From contig NZ_CP044549.1 of the NCBI RefSeq assembly GCF_009859475.1, positions 6,005,501 through 6,069,500 on the forward strand: 64,000 bases of DNA, read 5' to 3'. Source of the stretch: Hydrogenophaga sp. BPS33 (lineage in GTDB: Bacteria; Pseudomonadota; Gammaproteobacteria; Burkholderiales; Burkholderiaceae_C). Numbering within the stretch: position 1 is the first letter of the stretch; every line of letters begins with the position of its first letter. The notes under the pieces were generated by a model. That model was not told the DNA's origin, searched no databases, and saw nothing but the letters and a program-made list of their open reading frames with translations. Positions 24,097 through 32,731 of this stretch are shown here, one piece after another. Made by a program: the position numbers and the translations under genes.

Positions 24097-26637
24097 ATGA
24101 GAACCACCACCGCCCCCTACCATTCATTCCCCCGGCACAGTGATTCGTCCCACGCGCTCGACACGTCAAAGGCAACAGACCAGGCAGCGAATGCGCTGAG
24201 AGAAGCCGACCGGCAGATGGCCAACGTGATCGGCGCGGTGACGGCCAGAGAGGGCGAGTTGGACCAACACGCGCTGGATTGGGTCTGCGAGTCACTCGAT
24301 CTCATCGCCCAACTGCAGCCCGATGAACCCGATCTCGTTCGGCGACTGATGGGTCCATGTGTGCAAGATCAGATCGGCAACATGGACCCGAACGCGCTCG
24401 AGGCATTGGACGCGAATCTGGCCTCGCACCTCAAGAGTGCTTCACATGCGGGCTGGCTCCAACTTCTCGATCATCCTGAGCGCACGCAAGACCTGGTTTT
24501 CTTTCAGCTCCACTTCTCGATCCGGGCGCAGCTGTTGCGCCAGCAGTTGACCTTGGTCCAGAAGCACATGCCAGAATTTGGACAAGACCATCCGAATGTC
24601 ACCCGTGCGTGCGACCAAGAAGAGCTCCTCAAGCTCAGAACCGCAGCGGCACACCTCCTGGATCTGGCGCAACGCTACCCCGTCACCACCGACGCGCTGC
24701 CTGGCACAGATTTCTCTTTGGACGACCTGAGCCGCGTTGAACTCGGGGCCCTATTTGCCTGCCAGGCACAGGTGTCGGCAGACAAAAGTGACGCGCGAAT
24801 GGAGAACGCGAAAGTTCGCGCTGAGCGCGAAAATTTGCGCGCGCAAAGAGATCAAAAAAATCCGCTGAGAGACGCGGATGTACAACTGCGCAACCTGACC
24901 AACGCCCTGTCGGCGGAGCATGCGGACGCTACCGGGTCGGCACTGAATCGGACTTGCCAGAAGCTGGAACTCATCGCTCTAAGGCACCCCCATGCGCCCG
25001 ACCTCATTCGCCGGCTTTGCGGCCAATGCCTGGGCGACAGGCTCGTCGGCATGGACCGGAAGATGCTCGAGACGATGGAGAAAGGTCTGAGCTCGATGGC
25101 GAAGGCCTATTCCATCGGAGACTGGGTCAAACTGCTCGATCGGCCGCAACTGCCGCGCAACCTGGTCCTCTTCCAACTGATGTTCTCTGTCAAGGCGGAA
25201 CTTGTGCACCGCAAGGCGGTCGCCGCAAAGGCGCAAATGGAAGACTTCGAAGAAGAGGAAGAAGAGGAAGAAGAAGACCTCACGCCCGATTGGGCCGAAG
25301 CAAAGTTCGTGGATCTCAAAGACGCTGCGGTCCATCTCGTCGTATTGGCCGAAACCTACCCGCCCAACGGGCACAGGCTACCGGGTGCGCCGTTCAGCTT
25401 GCACGAACTCAAGCGCTTGGAGCGTAGCGCGATCGTTGCGTGCAATGCGCTGGAAGAGAGCTGGAAGCGGTCGCTCAATCTGGACAAGGACCCTGACCTG
25501 CGTGCGCTCCAATTGGAGAAAGAGCGCGAGCTGCGCGCCATGCCTCCCGAGGCGAGGGCCGATTTTCGAGCGATCCAGCTCGTCGAAGTCGCGGCTCGAA
25601 GTTCGATCAAGGCGATGTCTACGGTCCAGCTCAAGGCCCTCCGAGAGGCGGTCGACAGGCTCAAGAACATGAAAGGAAAGGGTGGCTTCGACCGCGATGA
25701 GCTCGACAAGGTCAGCAGTCATTTGCAGGATGTCGAAGAAGCCATCACCACAAGCTTCATGGGCCCGGTGTCCCTGTTCGACGCCCGCAAGTTGACTCGG
25801 GAGACGCTGCATGCCCTCTTGGACAGGACAAGCCAGTTGGAGTACATGCCCAAGGCGCTCCTGAAAGCACAGAAGGCAATGCGGACCGAACGCCAGTCCA
25901 GGGCCAGGGCCGAATTCCCCGCCGCGCTGCAAGCGGCGCTGAGGGAGACCTATCCCGTCAGGACGGCAGACACATTGCTGCGTTCTGCCGTCATCGCACT
26001 GCATGCAGTGGGCGGATCTTCGCGCGGCAGTTCCAGGTCCGGCATGAAAGAACTGGCCGGCTGGATCGACGCGGCTGTGCGAGCTGAAAAGGAGCAGCGG
26101 GGGCAGGAGGGTTTGCGCACACTGCAACGCAGCATCGCCCACGGCGAAGGCAAGCTCATTCGAGACCTGCCGTCCGACGACCCCGCCAGCAAGCTGGCAT
26201 TCACCCACCGATACCTCGACATGTTGCAGCAGGCGCTCTCGGTTTCCTTGCCAGCGGATCCTGTGTCAAGCGCGCGCGCAGCCCCCGCGAATATCACAGC
26301 ATTGTCGGTCGATGCCCATGCGGCCTTGGTGAAGCACCTGGGCGTGGATGCGATTCCGGATCCTTTGAAAAGCGACGATGTCGACACCGCCGTGGCCAAC
26401 GCGGAAACCGCTTTGGAGCTGGCCTTGCGAACCGGTGTGGTGGATGCCGAGCACGCCCGCAAGCTGATCGTCTACATGCACCTTGTGCTCGCCGTGCCGC
26501 AGAACGACATGGCGCTCCAGGCGCTCAAGAAGTTGTCGGCCGAGGTGATTGAGGTGGTCGGTGACCAAGACGCCGACATCGCACGCGATGCCCGGGATGC
26601 GGCCGCACGGGTGCAGGCGGCCATCGCGTCGGGCTGA
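24097..26637 (+). CDS. Large repeat-containing helical protein of unknown family; candidate secreted effector
   Basis: An 846-residue protein, unrecognised. A polar N-terminus of ~30 residues is followed by two ~200-residue repeats (about 36-232 and 258-458). Both contain a D-x-V-x-F/L-FQLxFSxxAxL core (DLVFFQLHFSIRAQL, NLVLFQLMFSVKAEL) and a PG-x-x-FSLxxLxRxE segment near their end. Repeat B carries a run of nine glutamates (385-393). Residues ~500-846 align with the C-terminal half of the divergent 648-residue protein. There is no signal peptide or membrane helix. The ATG at 24097 follows AAGG at acceptable spacing. Confidence 0.7.
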   Translation: MRTTTAPYHSFPRHSDSSHALDTSKATDQAANALREADRQMANVIGAVTAREGELDQHALDWVCESLDLIAQLQPDEPDLVRRLMGPCVQDQIGNMDPNALEALDANLASHLKSASHAGWLQLLDHPERTQDLVFFQLHFSIRAQLLRQQLTLVQKHMPEFGQDHPNVTRACDQEELLKLRTAAAHLLDLAQRYPVTTDALPGTDFSLDDLSRVELGALFACQAQVSADKSDARMENAKVRAERENLRAQRDQKNPLRDADVQLRNLTNALSAEHADATGSALNRTCQKLELIALRHPHAPDLIRRLCGQCLGDRLVGMDRKMLETMEKGLSSMAKAYSIGDWVKLLDRPQLPRNLVLFQLMFSVKAELVHRKAVAAKAQMEDFEEEEEEEEEDLTPDWAEAKFVDLKDAAVHLVVLAETYPPNGHRLPGAPFSLHELKRLERSAIVACNALEESWKRSLNLDKDPDLRALQLEKERELRAMPPEARADFRAIQLVEVAARSSIKAMSTVQLKALREAVDRLKNMKGKGGFDRDELDKVSSHLQDVEEAITTSFMGPVSLFDARKLTRETLHALLDRTSQLEYMPKALLKAQKAMRTERQSRARAEFPAALQAALRETYPVRTADTLLRSAVIALHAVGGSSRGSSRSGMKELAGWIDAAVRAEKEQRGQEGLRTLQRSIAHGEGKLIRDLPSDDPASKLAFTHRYLDMLQQALSVSLPADPVSSARAAPANITALSVDAHAALVKHLGVDAIPDPLKSDDVDTAVANAETALELALRTGVVDAEHARKLIVYMHLVLAVPQNDMALQALKKLSAEVIEVVGDQDADIARDARDAAARVQAAIASG
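24202..25470 (+). repeat. Internal tandem duplication within the 846-residue protein gene
   Basis: Codons ~36-232 (24202-24792) and ~258-458 (24868-25470) encode two copies of the same domain. Examples: SLDLIAQLQPDEPDLVRRLMG pairs with KLELIALRHPHAPDLIRRLCG, and DALPGTDFSLDDLSRVELGAL with HRLPGAPFSLHELKRLERSAI. The copies are divergent at protein level, so the duplication is old. One further copy is in the divergent neighbour. Confidence 0.8.
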
Positions 26638-26748
26638 TCCCCGGCGCGAGCCGTGGACGGTCCGAGAAACGCCCAGGGTCACGGCGACCTTCTCGACACG
26701 CCGCCCGCGCCCCCGGAACCATCGGGCGAAGAATCCTCCCTCACCCGT

Positions 26749-27738
26749 TCAGTCCGCCCCGGGCTTGATCCCCGTCGCCTTGATCAGCTTGCCATAACGC
26801 TCGCGCTCGCTGCGCAGCAGCGCGGTGAACGTGTCCACGCTGCCGGGCGAAACCGTGCCGCCCACCTGGCCCATGCGGTTCTGCACCTCTTGCGTGGCCA
26901 AGGCTTTCTGGATCGCGCCATGCAGCTTGTTCACGATGGCTTGCGGCGTGCCCTTGGGCGCGAGGAAGCCGTACCACACCGTGGCTTCAAAACCGGGGAA
27001 GCCGGACTCGGCGATCGTCGGCACGTTCGGCATGGTGGGGATGCGTTGGGCGCTCAGCGCGGCCAGCACTTTGATGGTGCCGGCTTTGGCCACGGGGGAT
27101 ATCTCCAGCGCGTTGGTGGCCACCACGGGAATGTGGCCACCGAGCACGTCGTTGATGGCTTGCGCGCCGCCCTGGTAAGGCACGTGGCGCAGCTGGATGC
27201 CGGCCGAACTGGTGAACAGCTCCACCGCCAGGTGCGGGGTCGACGCGTTGCCGGGGCTGCCGAAGCTGATGGCGTTGGGCTTCTCTTTCGCGAGCTTCAC
27301 GAGCTCGCCCGGCGTGGACGCTGGAAAGCTCGGGTGCGCGGCGATGACCACGGGCACGCGGCCCACGAGCGAGACGGGCACGAAGTCTTTCTCGGGGTCG
27401 AAGGGCGGCGGGGTGAACAGCTCGGGGTTGATGGCGGCGTTGTTGGCGGTGAGCATGAGCGTGTGGCCGTCGGGCGTGGCGTCGATCATGGCTTTCATCG
27501 CGATGTTGGTCGCCGCGCCAGGCTTGTATTCGATGACGAAGGGCTGGCCAAGCGTTTGCTGCAATTGCTGGCCGATGGTGCGCGCGACGATGTCGACCGC
27601 GCCGCCGGACTTGAAAGCGATGAGGATGCGCACGGGTTTGCTCGGGTAGTCCTGTGCCGGAGCCTGGGCGCTCGCGGGCAACGCGATCGCCAGCGCGGCG
27701 GCGGCGATGGACTTCTGAATGGCGGTTCTTCGTTGCAT
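26749..27738 (-). CDS. Bug/TctC-family solute-binding protein (second of two)
   Basis: A 329-residue periplasmic binding protein of the tripartite tricarboxylate transporter family. It has a signal peptide (cleavage near ALPASAQA, residue ~25), then YPSKPVRILIAFKSGGAVDIVARTIG, the PDGHTLMLT turn, YQGGAQAINDVLGGHIPVV and TIAESGFPGFEATVWYGFLAP, all hallmarks of Bug proteins. Such proteins bind small carboxylates. No TctA/TctB membrane partners are nearby, which is usual for Bug paralogues. It is the last gene of the SuyAB-like/LigJ-like operon. Confidence 0.93.
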   Translation of the reverse strand: MQRRTAIQKSIAAAALAIALPASAQAPAQDYPSKPVRILIAFKSGGAVDIVARTIGQQLQQTLGQPFVIEYKPGAATNIAMKAMIDATPDGHTLMLTANNAAINPELFTPPPFDPEKDFVPVSLVGRVPVVIAAHPSFPASTPGELVKLAKEKPNAISFGSPGNASTPHLAVELFTSSAGIQLRHVPYQGGAQAINDVLGGHIPVVATNALEISPVAKAGTIKVLAALSAQRIPTMPNVPTIAESGFPGFEATVWYGFLAPKGTPQAIVNKLHGAIQKALATQEVQNRMGQVGGTVSPGSVDTFTALLRSERERYGKLIKATGIKPGAD

Positions 27739-27816
27739 GTCTGTCTCCTCTGTTTGAAATCGCGAATGAAGTCAGTCTCGGGGATGAGCGGCCATGGCGG
27801 ATTCGTTCACACCTTC

Positions 27817-28803
27817 TCAGTTGGCGGTCATGTTGCCGGCCTTGACCACCGGGCGCCAACGCTGCAGGGCCTTGGCGATGTGGCTGCCGAAGGCCTCGGG
27901 CGTGGTGTTCATGGGCACCGCGCCTTCGCCTTGCAGGCGTTGGCGCACATCGGGCGATTGCAGGGCCTGGTTGATCTGCTGGTTGAGCTTGCGCACGATC
28001 TCGGGCGGCGTGCCGGCAGGCGCCATGACGCCGTACCACTGGTCGGCCTCGAAGTCGGGGTAGCCGCTCTCGGCCACGGTGGGCACATCGGGCAGCACGT
28101 CGAGCCGCTGGGTGCTCGAGACGGCGATGGCACGCACCTGCCCGCCCTTGATGAAGGGGTTGGCCACGGGCGCGCCGGGGAAGCCCACCTGTGTCTGGTT
28201 GGCAATGAGGTCGTTGATGGCGGGCGCCGCGCCCCGGTAGGGCACGTGCACCATGAAGGTCTTGGTCACCATCTTCAGGTACTCGGTGGCGAGGTGGGCG
28301 GCGCTGCCGTTGCCCCCGGTGCCGTAATTAAGTTCGCCGGGCTTGCTGCGCGCATAGGCCACGAGTTCCTTGAGGTTGCGCACGGGCAGCGCGCTGTTGA
28401 CGATCAGCACGTTGGGCACGTTGGCGACCCAGGCCACGGGCGCGAAGTCCTTGATGGGGTCGTACGGGATCTTGGGCTGGATCAACGGGTTGACGGCATG
28501 CGTGCCGATGTGGCCCATGAGCAGGGTGTAGCCGTCGGGCGCGGACTTGGCGACTTTCTCTGCGCCCACCGAGCCGCCCGCGCCGGGCACGTTCTCGATC
28601 ACGACCGGCTGGCGCAGCGATTCGCCGAGCTTCTGGCTGAGCGATCGGGCCAGGATGTCGGAGCTGCCACCCGGTGTGAACGGCACCACGAGGCGGATGG
28701 GTTTGTTGGGGTAGCTGGCCGCGTCTTGCGCATGCGCGCCGCCCAGGGTGAACAGCGCGGCCGCGCAGAGCCACACGGCGTGTCGGGTCTTCATCGGTGT
28801 CAT
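27817..28803 (-). CDS. Bug/TctC-family solute-binding protein (first of two)
   Basis: A 328-residue Bug protein with a signal peptide (cleavage after GGAHA, residue ~25). Core motifs are YPNKPIRLVVPFTPGGSSDILAR, PVVIENVPGAGGSVGAE, APDGYTLLMG, PYRGAAPAINDLIANQTQVGF and TVAESGYPDFEADQWYGVMAP. AAGGAG lies ahead of the ATG at 28803. It is distinct in sequence from its downstream neighbour, so the two may bind different compounds of the same pathway. It is placed directly after the LigJ-like gene. Confidence 0.93.
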   Translation of the reverse strand: MTPMKTRHAVWLCAAALFTLGGAHAQDAASYPNKPIRLVVPFTPGGSSDILARSLSQKLGESLRQPVVIENVPGAGGSVGAEKVAKSAPDGYTLLMGHIGTHAVNPLIQPKIPYDPIKDFAPVAWVANVPNVLIVNSALPVRNLKELVAYARSKPGELNYGTGGNGSAAHLATEYLKMVTKTFMVHVPYRGAAPAINDLIANQTQVGFPGAPVANPFIKGGQVRAIAVSSTQRLDVLPDVPTVAESGYPDFEADQWYGVMAPAGTPPEIVRKLNQQINQALQSPDVRQRLQGEGAVPMNTTPEAFGSHIAKALQRWRPVVKAGNMTAN

Positions 28804-28858
28804 GTCGTCTCCTTCTTTGCGTTGGTGGGTGGGTGCACGGGTAGCGGGCTGGGCGTCT

Positions 28859-29884
28859 TCAGCGCCCTTGTGCCTTCAAGCGCCGGTCCAGGCGCGGGTA
28901 GACGCGGCGCGCATTGCCTTCGAAGATCGCGTGGCGCGCGGCTGGCTCGATGGCGGCGGCGTCGATGTAGCGGCGCGTGTCGTCGTAGTGGTGGCCGCTG
29001 CGCGGGTCGATGCCGCGCACCGCGCCCACCATCTCGCTGGCGAAGAGGATGTTCTCGATCGGGATCACCTGGGTGAGCAGATCGATGCCGGGCTGGTGGT
29101 ACACGCAGGTGTCGAAGAACACGTTCTTGAGCAGGTGTTCTTCGAGCACCGGCTTGTTCAGCGCCTGCGCCAGGCCCCGGAAGCGGCCCCAGTGGTAGGG
29201 CACGGCGCCGCCGCCGTGCGGGATGACGAAGCGCAGCGTGGGAAAGTCGCGGAACAGGTGGGAGTCCAGGCACTGCATGAAGGCGGTGGTGTCGCCATTG
29301 AGGTAGTGCGCGCCGGTGGTGTGGAAGCAGGCGTTGCAGCTCTGGCTCACGTGGACCATTGCGGGCAGTTCGTGCTCCACGAGCTTTTCGTAGAGCGGGT
29401 ACCAGTGGCGGTCGCTCAAGGGCGGGCTGTTCCAGTGGCCGCCGGAGGGGTCGGGGTTGAGGTTGACGGCGACGGCGTCGTAGTCCCGCACGCAACGCTC
29501 GATCTCGGGGATGCACGTGGCCGGGTCCACGCCCGGGCTTTGCGGCAGCATGATCGCGAGCGCGAAGTGCTCGGGGTAGAGCGCGGTGGCGCGGTAGCAC
29601 ATCTCGTTGCACAGCGCGGCCCAGGTGCTGGAAACTTGGAAGTCGCCGATGTGGTGGGCCATGAAGATGGCGCGTGGGCTGAAGATGGTGAGGTCGTGGC
29701 CGCGTTCGCGCATCTGGCGCAGCTGGTTGCCTTCGAGCGATTCGCGGATCTCATCGTCGCCGATCTGGAGCTCGCTCACCTGGGGCATTCGCGCCGGGTT
29801 CTTCACGCCTTCGATCTGGCGCAGCCGCCAGGCTTCGAAGGGCTTGGGGGTGGTCGTGAAATGGCCGTGCGCGTCGATGATCAT
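28859..29884 (-). CDS. Amidohydrolase-family 4-oxalomesaconate hydratase-like enzyme (LigJ type)
   Basis: A 341-residue metal-dependent hydratase. LigJ adds water to (4E)-oxalomesaconate in the protocatechuate 4,5-cleavage and gallate pathways. The metal and active-site residues described for LigJ fall at the same positions here: His6 and His8 (DAHGHF), His178 (MVHVS), Cys186 and Tyr194 (NACFHTTGAHY), His223 (IPHGGG) and Glu284 (FASEM). No ring-cleavage dioxygenase, LigU isomerase or CHA aldolase gene is nearby, so its substrate may be a related unsaturated polycarboxylate. It sits in a probable operon with SuyAB-like and Ldh2-like genes. Confidence 0.85.
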   Translation of the reverse strand: MIIDAHGHFTTTPKPFEAWRLRQIEGVKNPARMPQVSELQIGDDEIRESLEGNQLRQMRERGHDLTIFSPRAIFMAHHIGDFQVSSTWAALCNEMCYRATALYPEHFALAIMLPQSPGVDPATCIPEIERCVRDYDAVAVNLNPDPSGGHWNSPPLSDRHWYPLYEKLVEHELPAMVHVSQSCNACFHTTGAHYLNGDTTAFMQCLDSHLFRDFPTLRFVIPHGGGAVPYHWGRFRGLAQALNKPVLEEHLLKNVFFDTCVYHQPGIDLLTQVIPIENILFASEMVGAVRGIDPRSGHHYDDTRRYIDAAAIEPAARHAIFEGNARRVYPRLDRRLKAQGR

Positions 29885-29916
29885 GGGCTCGTCTCTTGTT
29901 CTTTCGTGGGCCAAGG

Positions 29917-30930
29917 TCAATGGCCTTGCGCGAGTTCGCGCAGCGACTGCAGCAAGGGTGAGGGAATGTTCAGGCCTTCGGCTTTTGCCTGCGCGGCCAG
30001 GCGCTCCCGGCGCGCGCCGGGCAGGCGCACACCGGCCTCTGCCTGCATGGCCGCCACAAGGGCTTCGAGGCGCGCCTGGTAGACCGGCATGCCCGCCATG
30101 CCGGCCGGGTCGATCGCGATGAACAACTGGCCGATGCGCGGGCGGTTGCCTTCGGCTTCGAAGAACGAGTCGGCCTCGGCCCCGAAGCGCGCGCCGGTGA
30201 GCGAGATGACGAGCAGCTCGACCATCAGCGCGAGCATGCCGCCCTTCACGCCGCCACCGGCCGAGCCGAAAGGCAACATGGAACCCTGGAGCGCGGCGGC
30301 CGCGTCGGTGGTGGGCTGGCCGTGCGCGTCCAGCGCCCAACCGAGTGGGATGGGTTCGCCCTTGCTGGCCGCCACCATGATCTTGCCGCGCGCCACTTCG
30401 GACAACGACAGGTCGATCACCAGCGGTGCCGCGCCCTGGCGAGGAAACACCGCCGCCAAGGGGTTGGTGCCGAGCAGCGCGCGCGCACCACCGGCCACCG
30501 GCATGGCGGCCGGTGAATTGCCCATGGCCAGGCCGACCAGGCCGGCGCGCGCCACCGCTTCGAGGTGGTAGGCCGCGGCGCCGAAGTGGTGGCTGTTGCA
30601 CACGCCGGCAATGGCGATGCCCTCTTGCCTGGCGCGTTGGATCGCTTCGCCGATCGCCAGCTCGCAGGCGGGAAATGCGAAGCCATCGTCCGCGTCGACC
30701 AGCACCGAGGCGCCACGGCCCGCGCGCACGCTCGGCGTGGCATCGCCGTCGACGCGGCCGGCGCGCAAATGCCCCGCGTACATGGCCACGCGCGAGACGC
30801 CGTGCGAGGCCAGTCCTTGGGCGTCGGCCGCCACGAGCGCCCGCGCGGTGGCGCCAGCCTGCAAGGGGCTCGCCCCCGCGGCGCGCAGGGCGGCGTCGGC
30901 CAGGAGTTGAAGTTCAGCGATCGAAATCAT
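29917..30930 (-). CDS. Ldh2/MDH2-family NAD(P)-dependent 2-hydroxyacid dehydrogenase
   Basis: A 337-residue oxidoreductase of the malate/L-lactate dehydrogenase type 2 family (YlbC, ComC, DpkA). Landmarks are the DAQGLASHGVSRVAMYAGHLRAG substrate-binding region, VCNSHHFGAAAYHLE with the catalytic-type His, ALLGTNPLAAVFPRQG for cofactor binding, and DLSLSEVARGKI. A member of this family, ComC, oxidises (R)-sulfolactate, which fits the SuyAB-like genes upstream, but related enzymes act on malate, ureidoglycolate or imino acids, so the substrate is open. Confidence 0.9.
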   Translation of the reverse strand: MISIAELQLLADAALRAAGASPLQAGATARALVAADAQGLASHGVSRVAMYAGHLRAGRVDGDATPSVRAGRGASVLVDADDGFAFPACELAIGEAIQRARQEGIAIAGVCNSHHFGAAAYHLEAVARAGLVGLAMGNSPAAMPVAGGARALLGTNPLAAVFPRQGAAPLVIDLSLSEVARGKIMVAASKGEPIPLGWALDAHGQPTTDAAAALQGSMLPFGSAGGGVKGGMLALMVELLVISLTGARFGAEADSFFEAEGNRPRIGQLFIAIDPAGMAGMPVYQARLEALVAAMQAEAGVRLPGARRERLAAQAKAEGLNIPSPLLQSLRELAQGH

Positions 30931-30962
30931 GGACAGCAAAGAGACCGGCGTGCGCACATCCC

Positions 30963-32138
30963 CTACGCGCTTTCGAACAGGCGCGTGAGCACGAACTCGC
31001 GGTGGCCCAGCGCCTCGGCGGCGGTGAGGCGGCCGTTGGCGGTGCGCAGCATGCATTCGAGCAACTGGTCGCCGGTCTGGTCCATGGTGCGTTCGCGCTG
31101 CAGCAGCCCGGAGCAGTCGACGTCGACGTGTTCGCCCATCGTGCGCACCGTTCGCGGGTTGGCGCAGATCTTGATGACGGGCACGATGGCGTTGCCGATC
31201 ACGTTGCCCTGGCCGGTGGGGAAGAAGTGCACGACGTAGCCCGAAGCCGCGCAGAGCGTGACCATCTCGGCCGCGGCGGACGAGGAATCCATGAACCACA
31301 GGCCCGGGTGCGTGGGCATCTCGGCCTTGTCGAGCACGCCGTCGACCGTGCACTGGCGCCCGATCTTCTGGATGTTGCCCAGCGCTTTTTCTTCGATGGT
31401 GGTGAGGCCGCCGGCGATGTTGCCTTTGGTGGGCTGCGATTCGGAGAGATCGGTCGTCTTGTTGCGGTTGATCATGTCCTGGTAGCGGTTGAACATCTTC
31501 ATGAAGTCCGCGCGCACCTGGTCGTTGGCGCAGCGCGCGGCCACGATCTGTTCGCCACCGGTGAGCTCGGAGGTCTCGCCGAACACGAGGGTGGTGCCCA
31601 GCGGGTGCAGCTTGTCGAAGGCATCGCCCACGGTGGGGTTGGCGCCGCAGCCGCTGGTGGTATCGGACTCGCCGCATTTGGTGGAGACCCACAGGTCGGA
31701 GATCGGGCACTGCTCGCGTTGTTTCTCCGAGGCCCACTGCACGTACTCGCGCGCCACGCGGGAGGCCTTCATGATGGTTTCGTGGTCGCCATGGCCCTCG
31801 ATGCCGAAGCCGGTCACGGGTTTGCCGGTCTTGGCAATGCCTTCCACCACCTTCTGCGTCCAGCCGTCCTCGATGCCGATGACGACCACAGCGGCGACAT
31901 TGGGATTGCAGCCGGTGCCGATGAGCGTGGCGAAGTGCAGGTCGAGGTCGGCGCCGAACTGCAGGCGGCCGTAGGGGTGCGGGATCGCCATCACGCCCTT
32001 GATGTTGTGGGCCACCGCCTCGGCGGCGGCGTTGGAGAGGTCGTCCAGCGGAAGCACCACCACGTGGTTGCGCACGCCCACGCGGCCGTTCTCGCGGCGG
32101 TATCCCCAGAAAGTCGTGTTCTTGTCGATGACGGACAT
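30963..32138 (-). CDS. UxaA-family lyase, large subunit (SuyB-like)
   Basis: A 391-residue catalytic subunit of the altronate/galactarate dehydratase superfamily. [22 protein letters not shown] at the start, [20 protein letters not shown] with its metal-binding-type cysteine, [22 protein letters not shown] and [23 protein letters not shown] are present. Length and motifs fit SuyB of (2R)-sulfolactate sulfo-lyase, which forms pyruvate and sulfite, better than full-length altronate dehydratase. That assignment is from memory of the family, not a search. The small subunit gene lies 10 bases upstream. Confidence 0.82.
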   Translation of the reverse strand: MSVIDKNTTFWGYRRENGRVGVRNHVVVLPLDDLSNAAAEAVAHNIKGVMAIPHPYGRLQFGADLDLHFATLIGTGCNPNVAAVVVIGIEDGWTQKVVEGIAKTGKPVTGFGIEGHGDHETIMKASRVAREYVQWASEKQREQCPISDLWVSTKCGESDTTSGCGANPTVGDAFDKLHPLGTTLVFGETSELTGGEQIVAARCANDQVRADFMKMFNRYQDMINRNKTTDLSESQPTKGNIAGGLTTIEEKALGNIQKIGRQCTVDGVLDKAEMPTHPGLWFMDSSSAAAEMVTLCAASGYVVHFFPTGQGNVIGNAIVPVIKICANPRTVRTMGEHVDVDCSGLLQRERTMDQTGDQLLECMLRTANGRLTAAEALGHREFVLTRLFESA

Positions 32139-32148
32139 GTGTGTTTCC

Positions 32149-32430
32149 TTACCAGCGCTTGGTCTTGATGTTCTGCACGTGCGCGTGGCCTCCGAGCGGG
32201 ATCGGTGCGACGACTTTGCCGATGTCGACGCCGTACTTGATGACGGTGTCGCCCGTGGCCATGTCTTTCATGGCGACCTTGTGGCCCAGGGGGATGTCGG
32301 CCTTGCAGGGGATCTGCACGGTCCGGTCTTCGTCCAGGATGAGGGCGGTGAGCGACTCGCCGGCCTTGACGCCTTCGACCACGACCACGGCAACGCTGTC
32401 GTTGGGGTCGTGCAGTACGCAATGGATCAT
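32149..32430 (-). CDS. UxaA-family lyase, small SAF-domain subunit (SuyA-like)
   Basis: A 93-residue protein forming a single SAF domain: residues ~8-25 ([17 protein letters not shown]), then [26 protein letters not shown], the motif that binds the substrate polyol acid in altronate dehydratases. It ends NIKTKRW. It should pair with the large subunit encoded just downstream. GAGGAA precedes the ATG at 32430. It is the first gene of the seven-gene catabolic set, behind a promoter region with an AT-rich repeat. Confidence 0.85.
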   Translation of the reverse strand: MIHCVLHDPNDSVAVVVVEGVKAGESLTALILDEDRTVQIPCKADIPLGHKVAMKDMATGDTVIKYGVDIGKVVAPIPLGGHAHVQNIKTKRW

Positions 32431-32506
32431 TCGAAATTCCTCACGTTGATCGTGGTTTGTGGAGGGCTCTTGCGGATTCCGGCCGGTCTTCACAAGCTGA
32501 ATTCAA

Positions 32507-32524
32507 CTATATCATCTATATGAC
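32507..32524. promoter_or_regulatory. Candidate GntR operator/promoter of the catabolic operon
   Basis: CTATATCAT and CTATATGAC occur side by side in an AT-rich island within GC-rich DNA, 77 bases upstream of the SuyA-like start. On the minus strand the segment reads TATAGATGATATAG and includes a -10-like TATAGT. The GntR/HutC regulator encoded just upstream is the obvious candidate ligand. Confidence 0.45.
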
Positions 32525-32536
32525 TTTGGCAGGGCC

Positions 32537-32557
32537 AAAAAAAACGCCCCGAGGGGC
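32537..32557 (-). terminator. Rho-independent terminator of the GntR gene
   Basis: Read on the minus strand: GCCCC-TC-GGGGC followed by G and eight T residues. It lies ~175 bases after the GntR stop and just before the SuyAB promoter region, so it separates regulator transcription from the catabolic operon. Confidence 0.75.
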
Positions 32558-32559
32558 AT

Positions 32560-32731
32560 GGTTTTCCCGGGGGCGTGGTGACCTCCGAGGCACGGTCTTC
32601 TCTCCGGCGAGCGTGCTCGAACCCAGAGGCATCGAGGGTCCGGCTGCGCCGGCACGAGATGCCGTCCCCCCTCGAAGCGCCAAAGGCGCGCTACAGAGGG
32701 GGGAAGCCGCGCAGCGGCGCAGGGGGGTGTT
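32560..32731. repeat. GC-rich intergenic repeat block with several hairpins
   Basis: The block contains CCGGCTGCGCCGG, GCGCCAAAGGCGC and GCCGCGCAGCGGC hairpins flanked by runs of C and G (CCCCCCTCG, AGAGGGGGG, AGGGGGGTG). From memory, similar 3'-flanking blocks recur in Comamonadaceae genomes, and it resembles the element at 13716-13800. It has no coding potential. Confidence 0.6.

Noticed and set aside
30426..32168. 580-codon plus-strand open frame over the Ldh2-like and SuyB-like genes
   Set aside because: Antisense shadow; both opposite-strand genes have clear family motifs.
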